Assembly (NCBI GenBank): GCA_022885665.1
Contig: JAGQDJ010000123.1
Coordinates: 62,001 to 126,000 of the forward strand
DNA from: Triops longicaudatus
Lineage: Eukaryota; Arthropoda; Branchiopoda; Notostraca; Triopsidae
Length of the DNA: 64,000 nt
Direction: 5' to 3'
Made by a program: the position numbers and the translations under genes. The notes below the pieces were generated by a model. It worked only from the letters and a program-made list of their open reading frames with translations. It was not told where the DNA came from and searched no databases. This document shows, piece after piece, positions 38,601 to 48,864 of this stretch (the first letter of the stretch is position 1; every line of letters begins with the position of its first letter).

Positions 38601-41600
38601 AGACAGTCATTAGTTCAATAATCAATAGTTTGATTAAGTTGTCAGTACTTAATTCAGTGAAATAGTCAGTTAGGTTGAATAGTCAATAATTTGCTCGTAC
38701 TGACACGTGAGTCATTTAGTGTATTAATTCTGTACCTTTTTAATAGTGAGGCGTATAAAGATCACCAAGTTGACAAGGATCGATTCGCGGATGAGAAAGA
38801 AGAGGAAGATGAAAAGGATCAGGTTCCAAAGCCGGAAATCCCTGATGATCTCAAATGTGGAATTTGCAAAGATTTGCTCTCGGATGCAGTGCTTGTTCCG
38901 TGTTGTGGCGAGTCCTTTTGCGATGAATGTAAGAAAAATCGATACTTCATTATTACATGTCTTTTTGGATTGTTTCGGTCCCTGATGTCTCTTGAGCGAC
39001 CGTTCCTACTAAGCTGATCATAAGTTCCTTAAGCTAACTTTTCATAGCTTGATACGCAATAAATTAGCAGTTGTTCTCACGAACCTGGCCCTTTATATTG
39101 TTGCAGTGTACAGTAATAGTTCAGTGCAATAGCTATACTCTTACAACAAAAATGCATTTATTGTTTTATAAGTGAACTTACATAACATTTTTATTCTTGG
39201 TGATTTTAGTATGAAAACGTAACTTTGTTAAACATAACCTAAACTGACTTAACATTACCTACCTGTGCTTAGCCGAACCTAACCTATAACCTAGCTCGGA
39301 GGGTGGGATACCGAGCCTCTCGTAACGAAGGTTGGCAGAATACTCTTGCCACCTTGTACGAGGCCTGCCTACGGGTCTTTTGTAGGTCCACTTGGTTTGA
39401 AATATCTTCCTCAGCAGTCGTTCTGCAAATATGCGCTGTACATGCCCTAATAAACGTAATTGAGACCTCTCGATTTTCAGTAGCGGTTCTATACGAAGGG
39501 ATTTCCTAATGTCGCTGTTCTTCATTCCTAACCCAATCCCTTACTTGATATACCGTAAATTAACTTAATACAGTGCTCTCCGCTTAAGAAGAAGAGCTCA
39601 GGATCGGGTTAGCGGTTTTGTCTTAAACGGAAATTTGTGTTGTTAGACTTGGGCTTAATTTTATAAAACGGGACAGGAAGCTTTGGTTCTAGTTAAATAG
39701 AATTTCGTCTTATCCGAATTCGACTTAAGTGGAGTTCACGGTACTCTCTAACTCCGTATTTTAATCTAACGTAATTTTACTTCACGTTGCTAAAAGTAAC
39801 TTGAATAATATGATATTATACAAGTAAATATATTTAAATAAAGTTTGACGATGGCTTTTTTTCATTATAATTTTTCATGTCACTTCCTTTCGCGCAAGTA
39901 AAGAAAAACGACAAAAGCAGTATCGCCAGTTAGGTCCGTAATAAAAATTTATTTTCATTTTCTCAACAGGTGTGCGCACCACTTTGCTGGAATCTGAAGA
40001 ACATACCTGCCCTTCTTGTCATGAAAAGAACGTTTCTCCTGATACTCTCATCCCTAACCGTTTCCTACGTACAGCTGTAACCAATTTCCAGAAAGAAACG
40101 GGCTACTCCAAGCTCAGAGTCAACGGAGCTCCACCTCCTGAGAAAGAAAAAGAAGTCGAGAAAGAAGCGGAGACAGAGGACACCAGAACAGCCACACCCC
40201 CAGCTGGCCCTGACGAGGTCGCGCCCACCTCAGCGCCCGTATTAAGCATTTTACACGAAGATTCCAGCTTGGAACCCGTTTCGGACGATGACATGAAAGA
40301 CTTGGCAGAAGTGGAGGAGGCTGAAAAAGCGGAGCCTGTCGAAGCAGAAGTTGAAAGAGAAGCAGATGAGGAGTCAAAAGAAAAAGCCAGCTCAGAACCA
40401 CCCGCACTTTCGCCACGCCCAGGCTCGGAAACACGCGTTCCGACGCCAACAGTCGATGAAAAACCGTCCGGCGTGGGATCGTCACCGAGGAGCAGGGAGA
40501 AAAAGTACCCGCGTGGAGCCGGAGGAACGGCGGGGGTGCCACCGTTGATGCCCCAAGGCGCCATTTCGATCCAGCAGTTGCTAGCTGGCACGCCATTGTT
40601 ACTTGGGTCGCAAATTGCTATGCTGCAGCAAGGAATTATGGCCATGCAAAGGATGCCGTCCGGACCGGCGCCCGGAGGCCTGCCGCCACCGCACCATCAG
40701 CCTCCGCAAATGGGCGGCTATAACGCCATGCACCCGAGTCACGGCCCGCCCACGAGAATGCCTTACATGCCACCCAACGGACCACCACCCAGTCACACAC
40801 CCGGTCACCCCCACCAAGGACCAGGCTCATTCCCACCACAGATCCCATACGGCTCCGGAGGGCCGCATGGTGGCTCACACTATCATGGGTAATTTACCTT
40901 TGCACTGTACATTTTTATTAGCTGTACTATGTCTTCGTAAAACGGAGATCCCGAGTTAAAAATTTAGTGAAACTTACTTAACACGAGCAAAGTATTTAAA
41001 AGCTTGAATACAATATAATAAGCTGTTTGGTGCAATCGAAACGTGATATGAAAGAAAATCGGTGTGAGCTAGTGCACCCGCGTGCAAGAGATTTACGCGT
41101 GCATTCCCAAAAAAAAAATAGATAGAACATGGCATGTAGAGAAAACCTCATTTAAGAAACGACCCAGAAAAAAAGAAATTGTTTCTTACGTGAGGTTTTC
41201 TCACCATTGAGCTAAGACACAACGCCTTTCGAAGGAGATATCAAATTAGTAAAGGAGGAAGTAAATTAAATAATCAGAATAAACCGCAAATAGGAGACGT
41301 ACTAAAGTGATACATTTTACCGTACATGAAGTATAAAACAGAAAACTAAGTCACGCTGCGTGTAAGGCATCGTTTGTGCCGTTAAACATGAAATTGATGC
41401 TTCACTTGAGAAGAATTCGTTAAAAAGAACTGAGTCATTATTTCATTTGTGTGATTTTTCAGTAGGTCCGGTGGATACAGAGGCGGTTACAGTTCCCAAT
41501 ACGACAGAAACGGTATGGAATGATAATAATGCATTTGACTGACAAAACTTAATGTGATCCTGTTTCAAATAGGAAGCGCATTCCGAAGTGAATCGTCATC

Positions 41601-44600
41601 GGCCGCTGCCGCCATAGCACAGCATCCAATCTTACAGCAAGGGTAATTTCTGCATAACTCGTAACAACGATTCTGTATTATTTTTACTATTTTATTAATG
41701 ATATTTGTTTCTTATGTTTGCAATATTATCACGTGACGAGTATTTGTGTCTATAGATTTTTTTTTTTGCGATAACGGTTTTCTTTTTAGCATGTTTCTTT
41801 TGTTTGAGAATATCTCTATCAACTTTTATTTTTACGCTTTTTTATTGTGTAGTAAGGTCATAGCCAAAGGGGGTTTAGGGTGTTCACAGTGCCGGAAATT
41901 TTTATTTTGTAATGGTGAAGATAAGAAAATGCCCAAATGAAAAATGGAAAAAAAATCACCCTTTCTCCCGAACCGAAATCCTGACTGCGGTGCTGTGCAG
42001 TAACTTTACATTTAGTAATTCATTCATTCATTTGGGTGTTGCAGTTTTGCAAGTCTGTTTTTGTTTGTTGTTATTGGCGCTTTTTTTTTCATTTTTATAG
42101 TTACTTATTTATTAATGCGTTATAGGGTTATTGAGGACCCATTGGCTGCCTTTGAACGCATGCTCAGAGAGAAGGAAGAACGGGACCGGGTTCGGAAAAT
42201 GAAAAGACGCTCTTTTTCGGGTTCTCGTTCGCGGTCGCGCTCTCGGTCGCCCGCTCCAGCCAAAACAAAGCGTTCTTCGATCTCACGGGAACGTTCCTTA
42301 AGTCCGACCAGTAGAAGGCCCAGCAGCCGATCTCGGTCTCCCGCCAAGCGACCACGCAGTCCATTACGCAAACGTGGTGGCAGAATTGGTTCTCGGTCAC
42401 GATCACGCTCCAGGTCGCCGCGAAGACGCACACGCTCACCAAGACGCTCTCGCTCGCCCATGCGCAGTCGCTCTCGTTCACCTAGGCACTTCAGGTATGA
42501 CATCAATCATGGCAGTGGTCAGCAAATGTTGCATTTTGACCAAATGAAGCATAGAATAGAAGCTACCGATAAGTAGAAAATAAGTGTTGATAAATAAAAT
42601 GGAGAAGTGCGAGTTTTAAGAATGGAGACTAAAATAAGGGCTATTAACAAATTAAAAATAAATGGGGAAATAATTAAAAATAAAACGGGAATTAAATATA
42701 TGCAAAGATATTAATGATCGTGGAAACAGATTGTGTGTTCTTGTCTGGACAGTGTATCACCTTGTTCTTTCCACGGACGTATTAGAGAAAAGGAACAGTT
42801 TAAAATGTTTTCTAGCTTTCCTTTTCTATTTTATACGTAGTTTGTTGTGTTTACTGAACCGGCAATTTAGCTACGAAGGATTGTACGTCTGAACTTTCCC
42901 GTCCTTCCTCTATCCTTAACTTATTTTATATTAAAAAATAATATTTTCGTCCGTTTTTTTGCTTGCTTTTAATTATTTTGTGGTATAATGTATTTGGTCT
43001 AATTTATTTTCGTCGTGTGTTCACAGTCGGTATGAAAGGGATTACCTGCCTTATGCCACGGAAGTACCCAGTTTTGCTTCTTTGCCAGCATCTGGAAGAG
43101 AAGCTTCGTTAGGGCGCGGAATGGGACCCGAATCGTATACTGGAGTGGACACCTACGGTTCTCGGAGCTCCGCCTATGCCAGCAGAGACTACGGCCGTGA
43201 CAAACGCGGCCGAGATGACTACTCAAGAGATTATTCCAAAGGTTACTACGACGAGTCGCGCTACGAGGACTACCGCCAGGGTCGGGACGATCGGCACTAT
43301 CGAGAGCGAGAAAGAGAGCGCAGTAGCCGTGAACGCTCTTACGCGCCGGCGAAAGACTCTGAGCGCGATGACAGAGGTCGACGACCGGACCGGGACCGCG
43401 ACAGTGGGCGGAGCCAGGACCGTGTTATTCCCAGCGATCATCCCGTTGACGCAGACATTGGCAAGCACAAGCGTAGTAGGACGCCTAAACGGACCGTTAG
43501 TCGCTCAGTTGAACGGGAAAGGAGGCGGAGCTTATCTTTCGACGCGAGAACGTCACCGAGAAGAGAAGAGTTGCCGTCAAGGGACGAAGAAGGCAAACGG
43601 CATCGCAGAGACTCGGAATCAAGATCGAACGTTGAAGGAAAGCGATTGGTGGAGGAGAAGTCCCGCGAAGAGAGTGAGGAGATTCAGGAACGTGAGAAGA
43701 AGAAGGAGAAGAAGAAGAAGCGCAAGAAGGACAAAAGGAGTCAAGAAGCAGATGAGGAAACAGAAGAAAAGGGCCGGAACAAGAAAAAGAAGGATAAACA
43801 CCGGAAAAGGAGTCCGAGTCTTAAGGCTGCAGCCGACACGCCCACGCTGGATGAAAAGGACGAAGGGCCGGGCCATTCCAAGATTAACAAAGATCCGCTG
43901 TTGACATATGTGAACCCTTCCCCCCCAGCACCACCTACGCAGGAAGAAGAGAAAGAAGTGACCCAAAAGAGTGTCAAATCAGAAGGGGAGGAGCTTGTAC
44001 CCAAGAGGGAGGACTCGTCGTTAGATACGTTCCTGTCGAGTAAAGAAGATCTGGAGCGGTTGAACAAATGGCGGCCCTTGCAGTCAGCCACGCCTCCTTC
44101 CCAGGGCAACGGCCGCACTTTGGACGAAGAACCAGATGATGTTTTAACATTGCACCCGAAGGAAGACGACTTGACCATCGAGACCGAAAGCACGGTTAGT
44201 CGAGGAGTGGCGCCTAAATTGTATGAGGAAGAGAGAACCCCGCCACTGGAAGAGGAATACGCGAGAAAGAGCCACGCCAGTGGCAAGGAAGTCGGGGTCA
44301 GCAAAAGCGCCTCTAGTAGCAAGAACACTGTTAGCCTGTACAAGGAAGAGCCAGTACCGGTGACGGAATTAGGTGGGAAACGGTCCGACAACGCCATCTT
44401 TAAGCGCGCCATCAGCGCCATCAAACCGATCGAGATCAAACCACTGAAGCATTTTATGGCCGACAAGTCCAAAGAGAAGGATAAAGAGAAAGAAAAGGAA
44501 AGGCATAGGACGTTGCCGGTATCGAGTAATAAAACACGAGTACTGGACCGGTCGCGCTTTGTGTTGGATAGGAATCCGACACCGCCCAAAGAAAGCGTAC

Positions 44601-45046
44601 CGCTGGACTTGGCAAACTCGCGCGTGTCGGCTAAAGAGCGATTAGGCGAGAAAATTGATTTGACGGCAAGTGAAGGAAAATCCGCCAGGGAGCGTTCGCG
44701 TAGTGGTGAGCGGAAGCACCGAAGTAAAGAGTACACGGGAAGTAGTCAGGGGAAGTACGTTACGGGCAAGGAGGAGGATGACGAGTGGGTTAATCAGCCT
44801 AATGCAGCGCCCTTGGATGAAGTGCCCCTTGCGGAAGAAAGCAGCAGCAAAGGCAACTCTAAGCGCGAAAGCCGACGCTCAGCATCATCGTCCCCCAAGC
44901 GGAAAAAGAGCAAGTCCAAGAAACGGAAACGCTCTTCTTCAACTGCCACCTCGTCCAGTTCGAGCTCTGAAGACGAGAAAGCCCGGAAGAAAAAGAGCAA
45001 GAAAAGCAAAAAGTCCAAGAAATCGAAAAAACATAAACATAGTTAA
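35667..45046 (+). CDS. RBBP6: E3 ubiquitin ligase RBBP6 (DWNN + zinc knuckle + RING, SR/Lys-rich tail)
   Basis: Eleven exons: 35667-35832, 35890-35980, 36403-36445, 36993-37070, 37628-37950, 38747-38928, 39970-40888, 41463-41512, 41573-41642, 42126-42494, 43027-45046. Phases close to 1436 aa (human 1792, fly about 1230). Residues 1 to about 80 form the ubiquitin-like DWNN domain (MSVHYKFKSSLEYDTVTFDG). A CCHC zinc knuckle lies at C175/C178/H183/C188. A RING/U-box begins CGICKDLLSDAV (C271) and ends TCPSCHEKNVSPD. Then come an acidic and a Pro/Gly-rich segment, an RS-rich segment (exon 10), and a final 2-kb exon coding long charged regions that end in Lys/Ser repeats. RBBP6 takes part in mRNA 3'-end processing and p53/MDM2 regulation in the nucleus. 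Two introns hold transposon debris. Confidence 0.97.
39225..39300. repeat. CCTAA-type tract at the tail of a LINE fragment
   Basis: Plus strand carries aacctaaac, cgaacctaacctataacctag. It overlaps the 3' end of the LINE ORF on the minus strand, which reads into TTAGG-like sequence. Confidence 0.55.
39259..39525 (-). mobile_element. Non-LTR retrotransposon fragment, C-terminus of reverse transcriptase
   Basis: An 88-codon ORF in RBBP6 intron 6, antisense to the gene. It contains the well-known LINE C-terminal pattern: EPLLKIERSQLRLLGHVQR, then RPVGRPRTRWQEY, then YERLGIPPSEL. The upstream polymerase domain is not visible, so it is a 5'-truncated, dead copy. I cannot assign the clade. Its 3' end runs into TTAGG-like repeats. 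Confidence 0.8.
39571..39741. mobile_element. Short pogo/Tigger-like element (171 bp) with TA target duplication
   Basis: The left end CAGTGCTCTCCGCTTAAG matches the inverted right end, which reads CCGTGAACTCCACTTAAG when flipped, over most positions. TA dinucleotides flank both sides (39569-39570 and 39742-39743). This pattern is typical of pogo/Tigger-type miniature elements. There is no ORF. It lies in RBBP6 intron 6, close to the LINE fragment. Confidence 0.65.
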
Positions 45047-45687
45047 AAGATGGAATTATTTTGTTTCATCGTGCGCTACGCGTGACACGTTGACTGGATG
45101 ATTTTTTTTCCTTAATACATATAATTACATAACTGCACAGTCAATTTATTGAATTCTGATAAAATTCTCTTGACGTTAGCAACGCCTTCAGGTAAATGGT
45201 ACGACTCCACAATTTTCACAATTGAAAAAATAGCAGGCAAGAATATTTCCTTCATAGACAAGAGTATCGTCCGTGCTAGGTAGGGGGGGTGACATGCACG
45301 AGCTTTTACTGTTCAAGGTTCCAGTACAGTAGAGTCGTACCATTTACGAAATTTTTGGTGTAAGGTACGAGTTTTGATTGAAAGTTTTGATAAGAGAATT
45401 TTTTAGAATTGAAATAAATACGAGGCACGAGTTTGAGATTCGACGTGTGCAGTAAAGCACCAGAGATTTGAGTTTGACATCAAAATTTTGAATATCAATA
45501 TCGCTCGCTCAGTGTTGTCGATACTAAATGAGAACTTGTTTACAAACAAAGTTGGAAAATAAAGTCGTCGAACACCTGCGATTTACTTATTTAGGTACAA
45601 AAACTACATAAAATGGAAAGAAAAACTAACTTATTTAAATTAAATTTGATTATTCGTAGCCCTTCTTGACTTTTCCGATTGTAAAAA
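45047..45687. other. Intergenic spacer RBBP6 / CUEDC1 (same strand)
   Basis: 641 bp containing the RBBP6 3' UTR and the CUEDC1 promoter. AATAAA at 45413-45418 could end RBBP6 transcripts. A perfect 16-bp inverted repeat is listed separately. Confidence 0.55.
45192..45347. repeat. Perfect 16-bp inverted repeat, arms 45192-45207 and 45332-45347
   Basis: GTAAATGGTACGACTC and its exact reverse complement GAGTCGTACCATTTAC, 124 bp apart. The right arm is preceded by TACAGTA, like a pogo/Tigger terminus, so this may be remnant transposon ends rather than a functional hairpin. Confidence 0.7.
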
Positions 45688-47917
45688 ATGTCTAATCCTG
45701 AGCGCGAAGGCGATCCATCAAGGAATCGAGAAATAACGCAACTAGATTTCCATCAAGCTATGGCAGATTTTCACACCATGTTCCCCAACATGGACAAGGA
45801 CGTCATTGAAGTAATTTTTTATTAAGCATTTTTCTAATTTGCTTCTCTTTCTTATTTCTTCGAAGAAAAAATAAAAAATGTAAACAAAATTCACTAAAGA
45901 AATGCGACTTTTTTCGATAATAAAATTCTTCATTAAATCTTGTTGTAGGCTGTATTGAGAGCTAATGACGGAGCAGTGGACGCCACGATTGACCAGCTTT
46001 TGTCTATGGCCATTGACAATGAAGTGGAACAGTGCCGCAAAACCTTGGAGAGCCGCGGAAACTCTCTTAGCAGTCCATCACATTCTCCCGCCGGTTTAGA
46101 TCAAGCTACCGGCACTCAAGCGCTCGATTTACTCTGTTTTGAAGGATCTCCTCCGCCTTCTTATGCTCAAACGATGGAAGCCTGCACCGAACCTCGCAAT
46201 TCGTCCCAACCTTCTCGCTCCGTGATGGATTTCAGCGCTTCGTCACGCGGATGGAAGCCTCCGTTACTGGGTCCCTTGCCTCCCGATTTTCTCCGGATAG
46301 AATTGGCCAAAAAACAAGTAAAACTCTCATTTTATCATTTTGTCAAGGCCTTTTAAAAGTTAAAATGCGTGAGAATGAAGGGAAGAGGAGACATAACCTA
46401 AATTAAAATTCTGTTCACGATCCAATTAATATTGCATGGTCACGTTCGAGTTTTCGAAGGGAAGAGAGCAAGTTCTCATCTCTTTCTCTCGTTGTAAAAA
46501 TTCCTTAAGGGATCAAGTGTAGTTTTAGGGGTTTTAAGCAAAAAGAGGCTCATTTTCGACCATGGAGTTCCGGGCGAAGGATGCTCTCGTTAAGCTCCGC
46601 ATTTTCGACTCCAGCTCCGAACCTTTGAAGGGGCAACAAGTGTTTGGTCCCAGTAGTTCGTGTTGCCAGTTTTGGAAAAGTTTCAAATGCCGATTCCGTG
46701 ACTGGCGAGCGAAATTGGAAGTGCGACGGGCGCGACACCGGTGGCACCGTAGGCAAAAACGATATTTAGCGGACGTAGGACGCTTCGGTGTCGAAAACGA
46801 GTATCCTGATACCCAGCGCAGTTATTACGACGACGACGAAGAGGTCTTGACGTAGTTTTTTTTTTTTTTTTTTTTAGAAGAATACAAAGATTCATTTAGG
46901 AAAATTTTTCGAATTTAACGCCATTTTGTTTTGTATTTTTAGTCAATGTCAATGGGATTCAACGTTTGTTTTGACATATGTCTGGGCGTTTTTTTTTTAA
47001 TGAGTTCAGTGTTCAGTATAATTGCCATCTATAATTTTTATTACTTTAAAATACTTTTTCTTATTTATTCGGTGCAAATGTTCCTTTTTTTCTGGAACTT
47101 TATATGATTAATGTTATTCTGGATAGACTTAGGCTTTATACTGTTACCGTAAAATTATTAGAACTTTTCAATTATGTTGTGAAAACTTTATTTTGTTAAG
47201 GTATGCATTTTTTTGGTTTCTATCAGGAGACGATTCTCACTACCCAGATACTTAGGGAACGATACGCCGATAACGCAGCCCAGCAAGAAGCTTTACGAAC
47301 CAACAAACGCGAAGATCCAGCGCAGTTAGCGTTGCTGGAAGACGAACGCTTGGCTTTGTGGTTTCAGAATGAGGAGTTTGTGAACCAGTTGAAACGCGAC
47401 CAGGATTTCATAAAAACTTTGGAATCGGAAGAATCATTTAACTCGAATCAGTCAACGACAACTACATCTCAACAACTTCCAACTCATTTGCAATACGTGT
47501 CACACGACGACGATGCGGTATTCAAAGAAAAACTTAAGCACATGGGCAAAGGTAAAAAGAAGATAAAAAGAAGGAAAACAAAGACAAATCATTGTCATTT
47601 TGTTGAACTGGTTTCGTTCTAGTTTCGAAAAGGAAAGTAGTGACTATGGCACGTATGTTTTTCAAGAAAAAGAATGGGCAACAGCCCATCCTAAATGAGG
47701 AAGATGACGACACAAGTGAGGTAAGCTATGCTGTAATCTGAGGTAATTATTTTCCAATATCCGACGTAGAGGAAAAATCCCATCATCATTCCGTTTTTCT
47801 TTCCTATTTAACAACGTCGTGCACACGCCTTGTTGGCATTACGTATTTTCTAATTCCACTTATTTTTTTGTTTTGATTTAAGGTATCGCCCTCTCCAGAT
47901 ATACGACGCTTACGTTA
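45688..47917 (+). CDS. CUEDC1: CUE domain-containing protein 1
   Basis: Five exons: 45688-45810, 45949-46317, 47227-47551, 47623-47720, 47882-47917. Phases close to 316 aa (human 386). The CUE domain (about residues 20-63) reads LDFHQAMADFHTMFPN and VLRANDGAVDATIDQLLSMA, with the MFP motif that binds monoubiquitin in this fold. The C-terminal part has the family blocks DERLALWFQNEEFVNQLKRD and VFKEKLKHMGK, followed by a basic stretch. The cellular role of CUEDC1 is poorly defined; ubiquitin binding is inferred from the domain. The intron at 46318-47226 holds an unexplained ORF. AATAAA lies about 310 nt downstream. Confidence 0.95.
46562..46855 (+). CDS. Unrecognised basic 97-aa ORF inside CUEDC1 intron 2
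   Basis: An ATG in a strong context (GACCATGG) opens 97 codons ending in TAG. The product begins MEFRAKDALVKLRIFDSSSE, has a Trp/Arg-rich centre (FWKSFKCRFRDWRAKLEVRR) and ends acidic (YYDDDEEVLT). It resembles no family I know. It could be a nested gene, an alternative first or cassette exon of CUEDC1 (a possible donor GAG|gtcttg near its end is in phase with exon 3), or chance. A run of 21-22 T follows directly. Codon use looks gene-like, but this is a weak argument. Confidence 0.35.
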   Translation: MEFRAKDALVKLRIFDSSSEPLKGQQVFGPSSSCCQFWKSFKCRFRDWRAKLEVRRARHRWHRRQKRYLADVGRFGVENEYPDTQRSYYDDDEEVLT

Positions 47918-48225
47918 AAGCTGACGACGTGCAACGCCATATTTTAGCGAAAAGAAACTCCTCAATATCAGCTGTGTTACCTAGTCTAGAGTCTCCCCAT
48001 GGATCTGTTCCCCACGCCTACTGCAATCCCCACCCAGTTAAACGCCTTAGATTTGCCATTCAACTGCGTGTTCTTATTATTTTTTTTTAAACAAAAGAAA
48101 AAGCTTAATATATTGTTCCGTTGCTCGTTTTATATTTAATTTTTTGCATTCCAGTGTCACTTCTATTTTCCATTGTGTTGGTGCTTGTTTTCGTTGGAAC
48201 AATTTTAAAATCTGTTTGATATGTG

Positions 48226-48231
48226 AATAAA
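48226..48231 (+). terminator. Poly(A) signal AATAAA for CUEDC1
   Basis: AATAAA within gtgaataaaacg, about 310 nt after the CUEDC1 stop, followed by a GT-rich stretch. Confidence 0.55.
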
Positions 48232-48758
48232 ACGTTGGTAAATCGTCTCTACAACTGGTTGTACTTTTGAACTGTGGTTACACAACGAATCAGAAACGTA
48301 TCATTATATTTTTTTCTTCTTCCCGAAAACAGAGGGAAAGACATTTACTGCCGACAAGAAAAATTTTCTAACGTAACTCTCTTAAAGTAAAACGTATGGC
48401 ACTGAGGAGAGTCACAGCTTCTTGATTTACTTGCACGATTGGCAGACAGGACCAAAAGTGACCCTAAATCCGAGCATCAATCATATATAATTTACGAAAC
48501 AATTTACCGCCGTCTGTAATGTTAACTGCTTTGTAGTCAACGCAAGTTAAAACAGTTTAGACGTTCGCTTCAAGCAAATGAGAAAAAAGGTTATTAAAAA
48601 AGGGAAAGTATAAAAACGATTTGTTATGCAAAAATAATCCACATGCCCTTCAGTTTTTTTTCTGATGTATCCCTGTACTGCCTCACAATCTTAATATGAA
48701 AAAAAAAATGTTGGGTTTCAAACCTTGCATTTTCGTTTTTCTTACCTAGCTGGTTATC

Positions 48759-48764
48759 TTTATT
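48759..48764 (-). terminator. Poly(A) signal AATAAA for PRPS
   Basis: AATAAA on the minus strand about 100 nt after the PRPS stop codon. Confidence 0.6.
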
Positions 48765-48864
48765 GTGGTGCTATCAGTTTGTTTTATATCACCAGTACCC
48801 GCTAGCCCTAACTAAATCTTCATTAAAAACAAAAACTTCTTTGTTTCCCAACGTGATCTGAGCC

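Larger units (their letters stand above)
47918..48864. other. Convergent 3' region CUEDC1 / PRPS
   Basis: 947 bp between facing stop codons. It contains the CUEDC1 poly(A) signal at 48226-48231 on the plus strand and the PRPS signal at 48759-48764 on the minus strand. No coding region is supported. Confidence 0.65.

Noticed and set aside
40103..40645. 180-codon minus-strand ORF
   Set aside because: Antisense shadow of RBBP6 exon 7; low-complexity Ser/Ala product with no splice support.
43741..44736. 331-codon ORF on the minus strand
   Set aside because: It is the antisense shadow of the RBBP6 final exon, whose Arg/Lys/Ser/Glu-rich codons create long open antisense frames.
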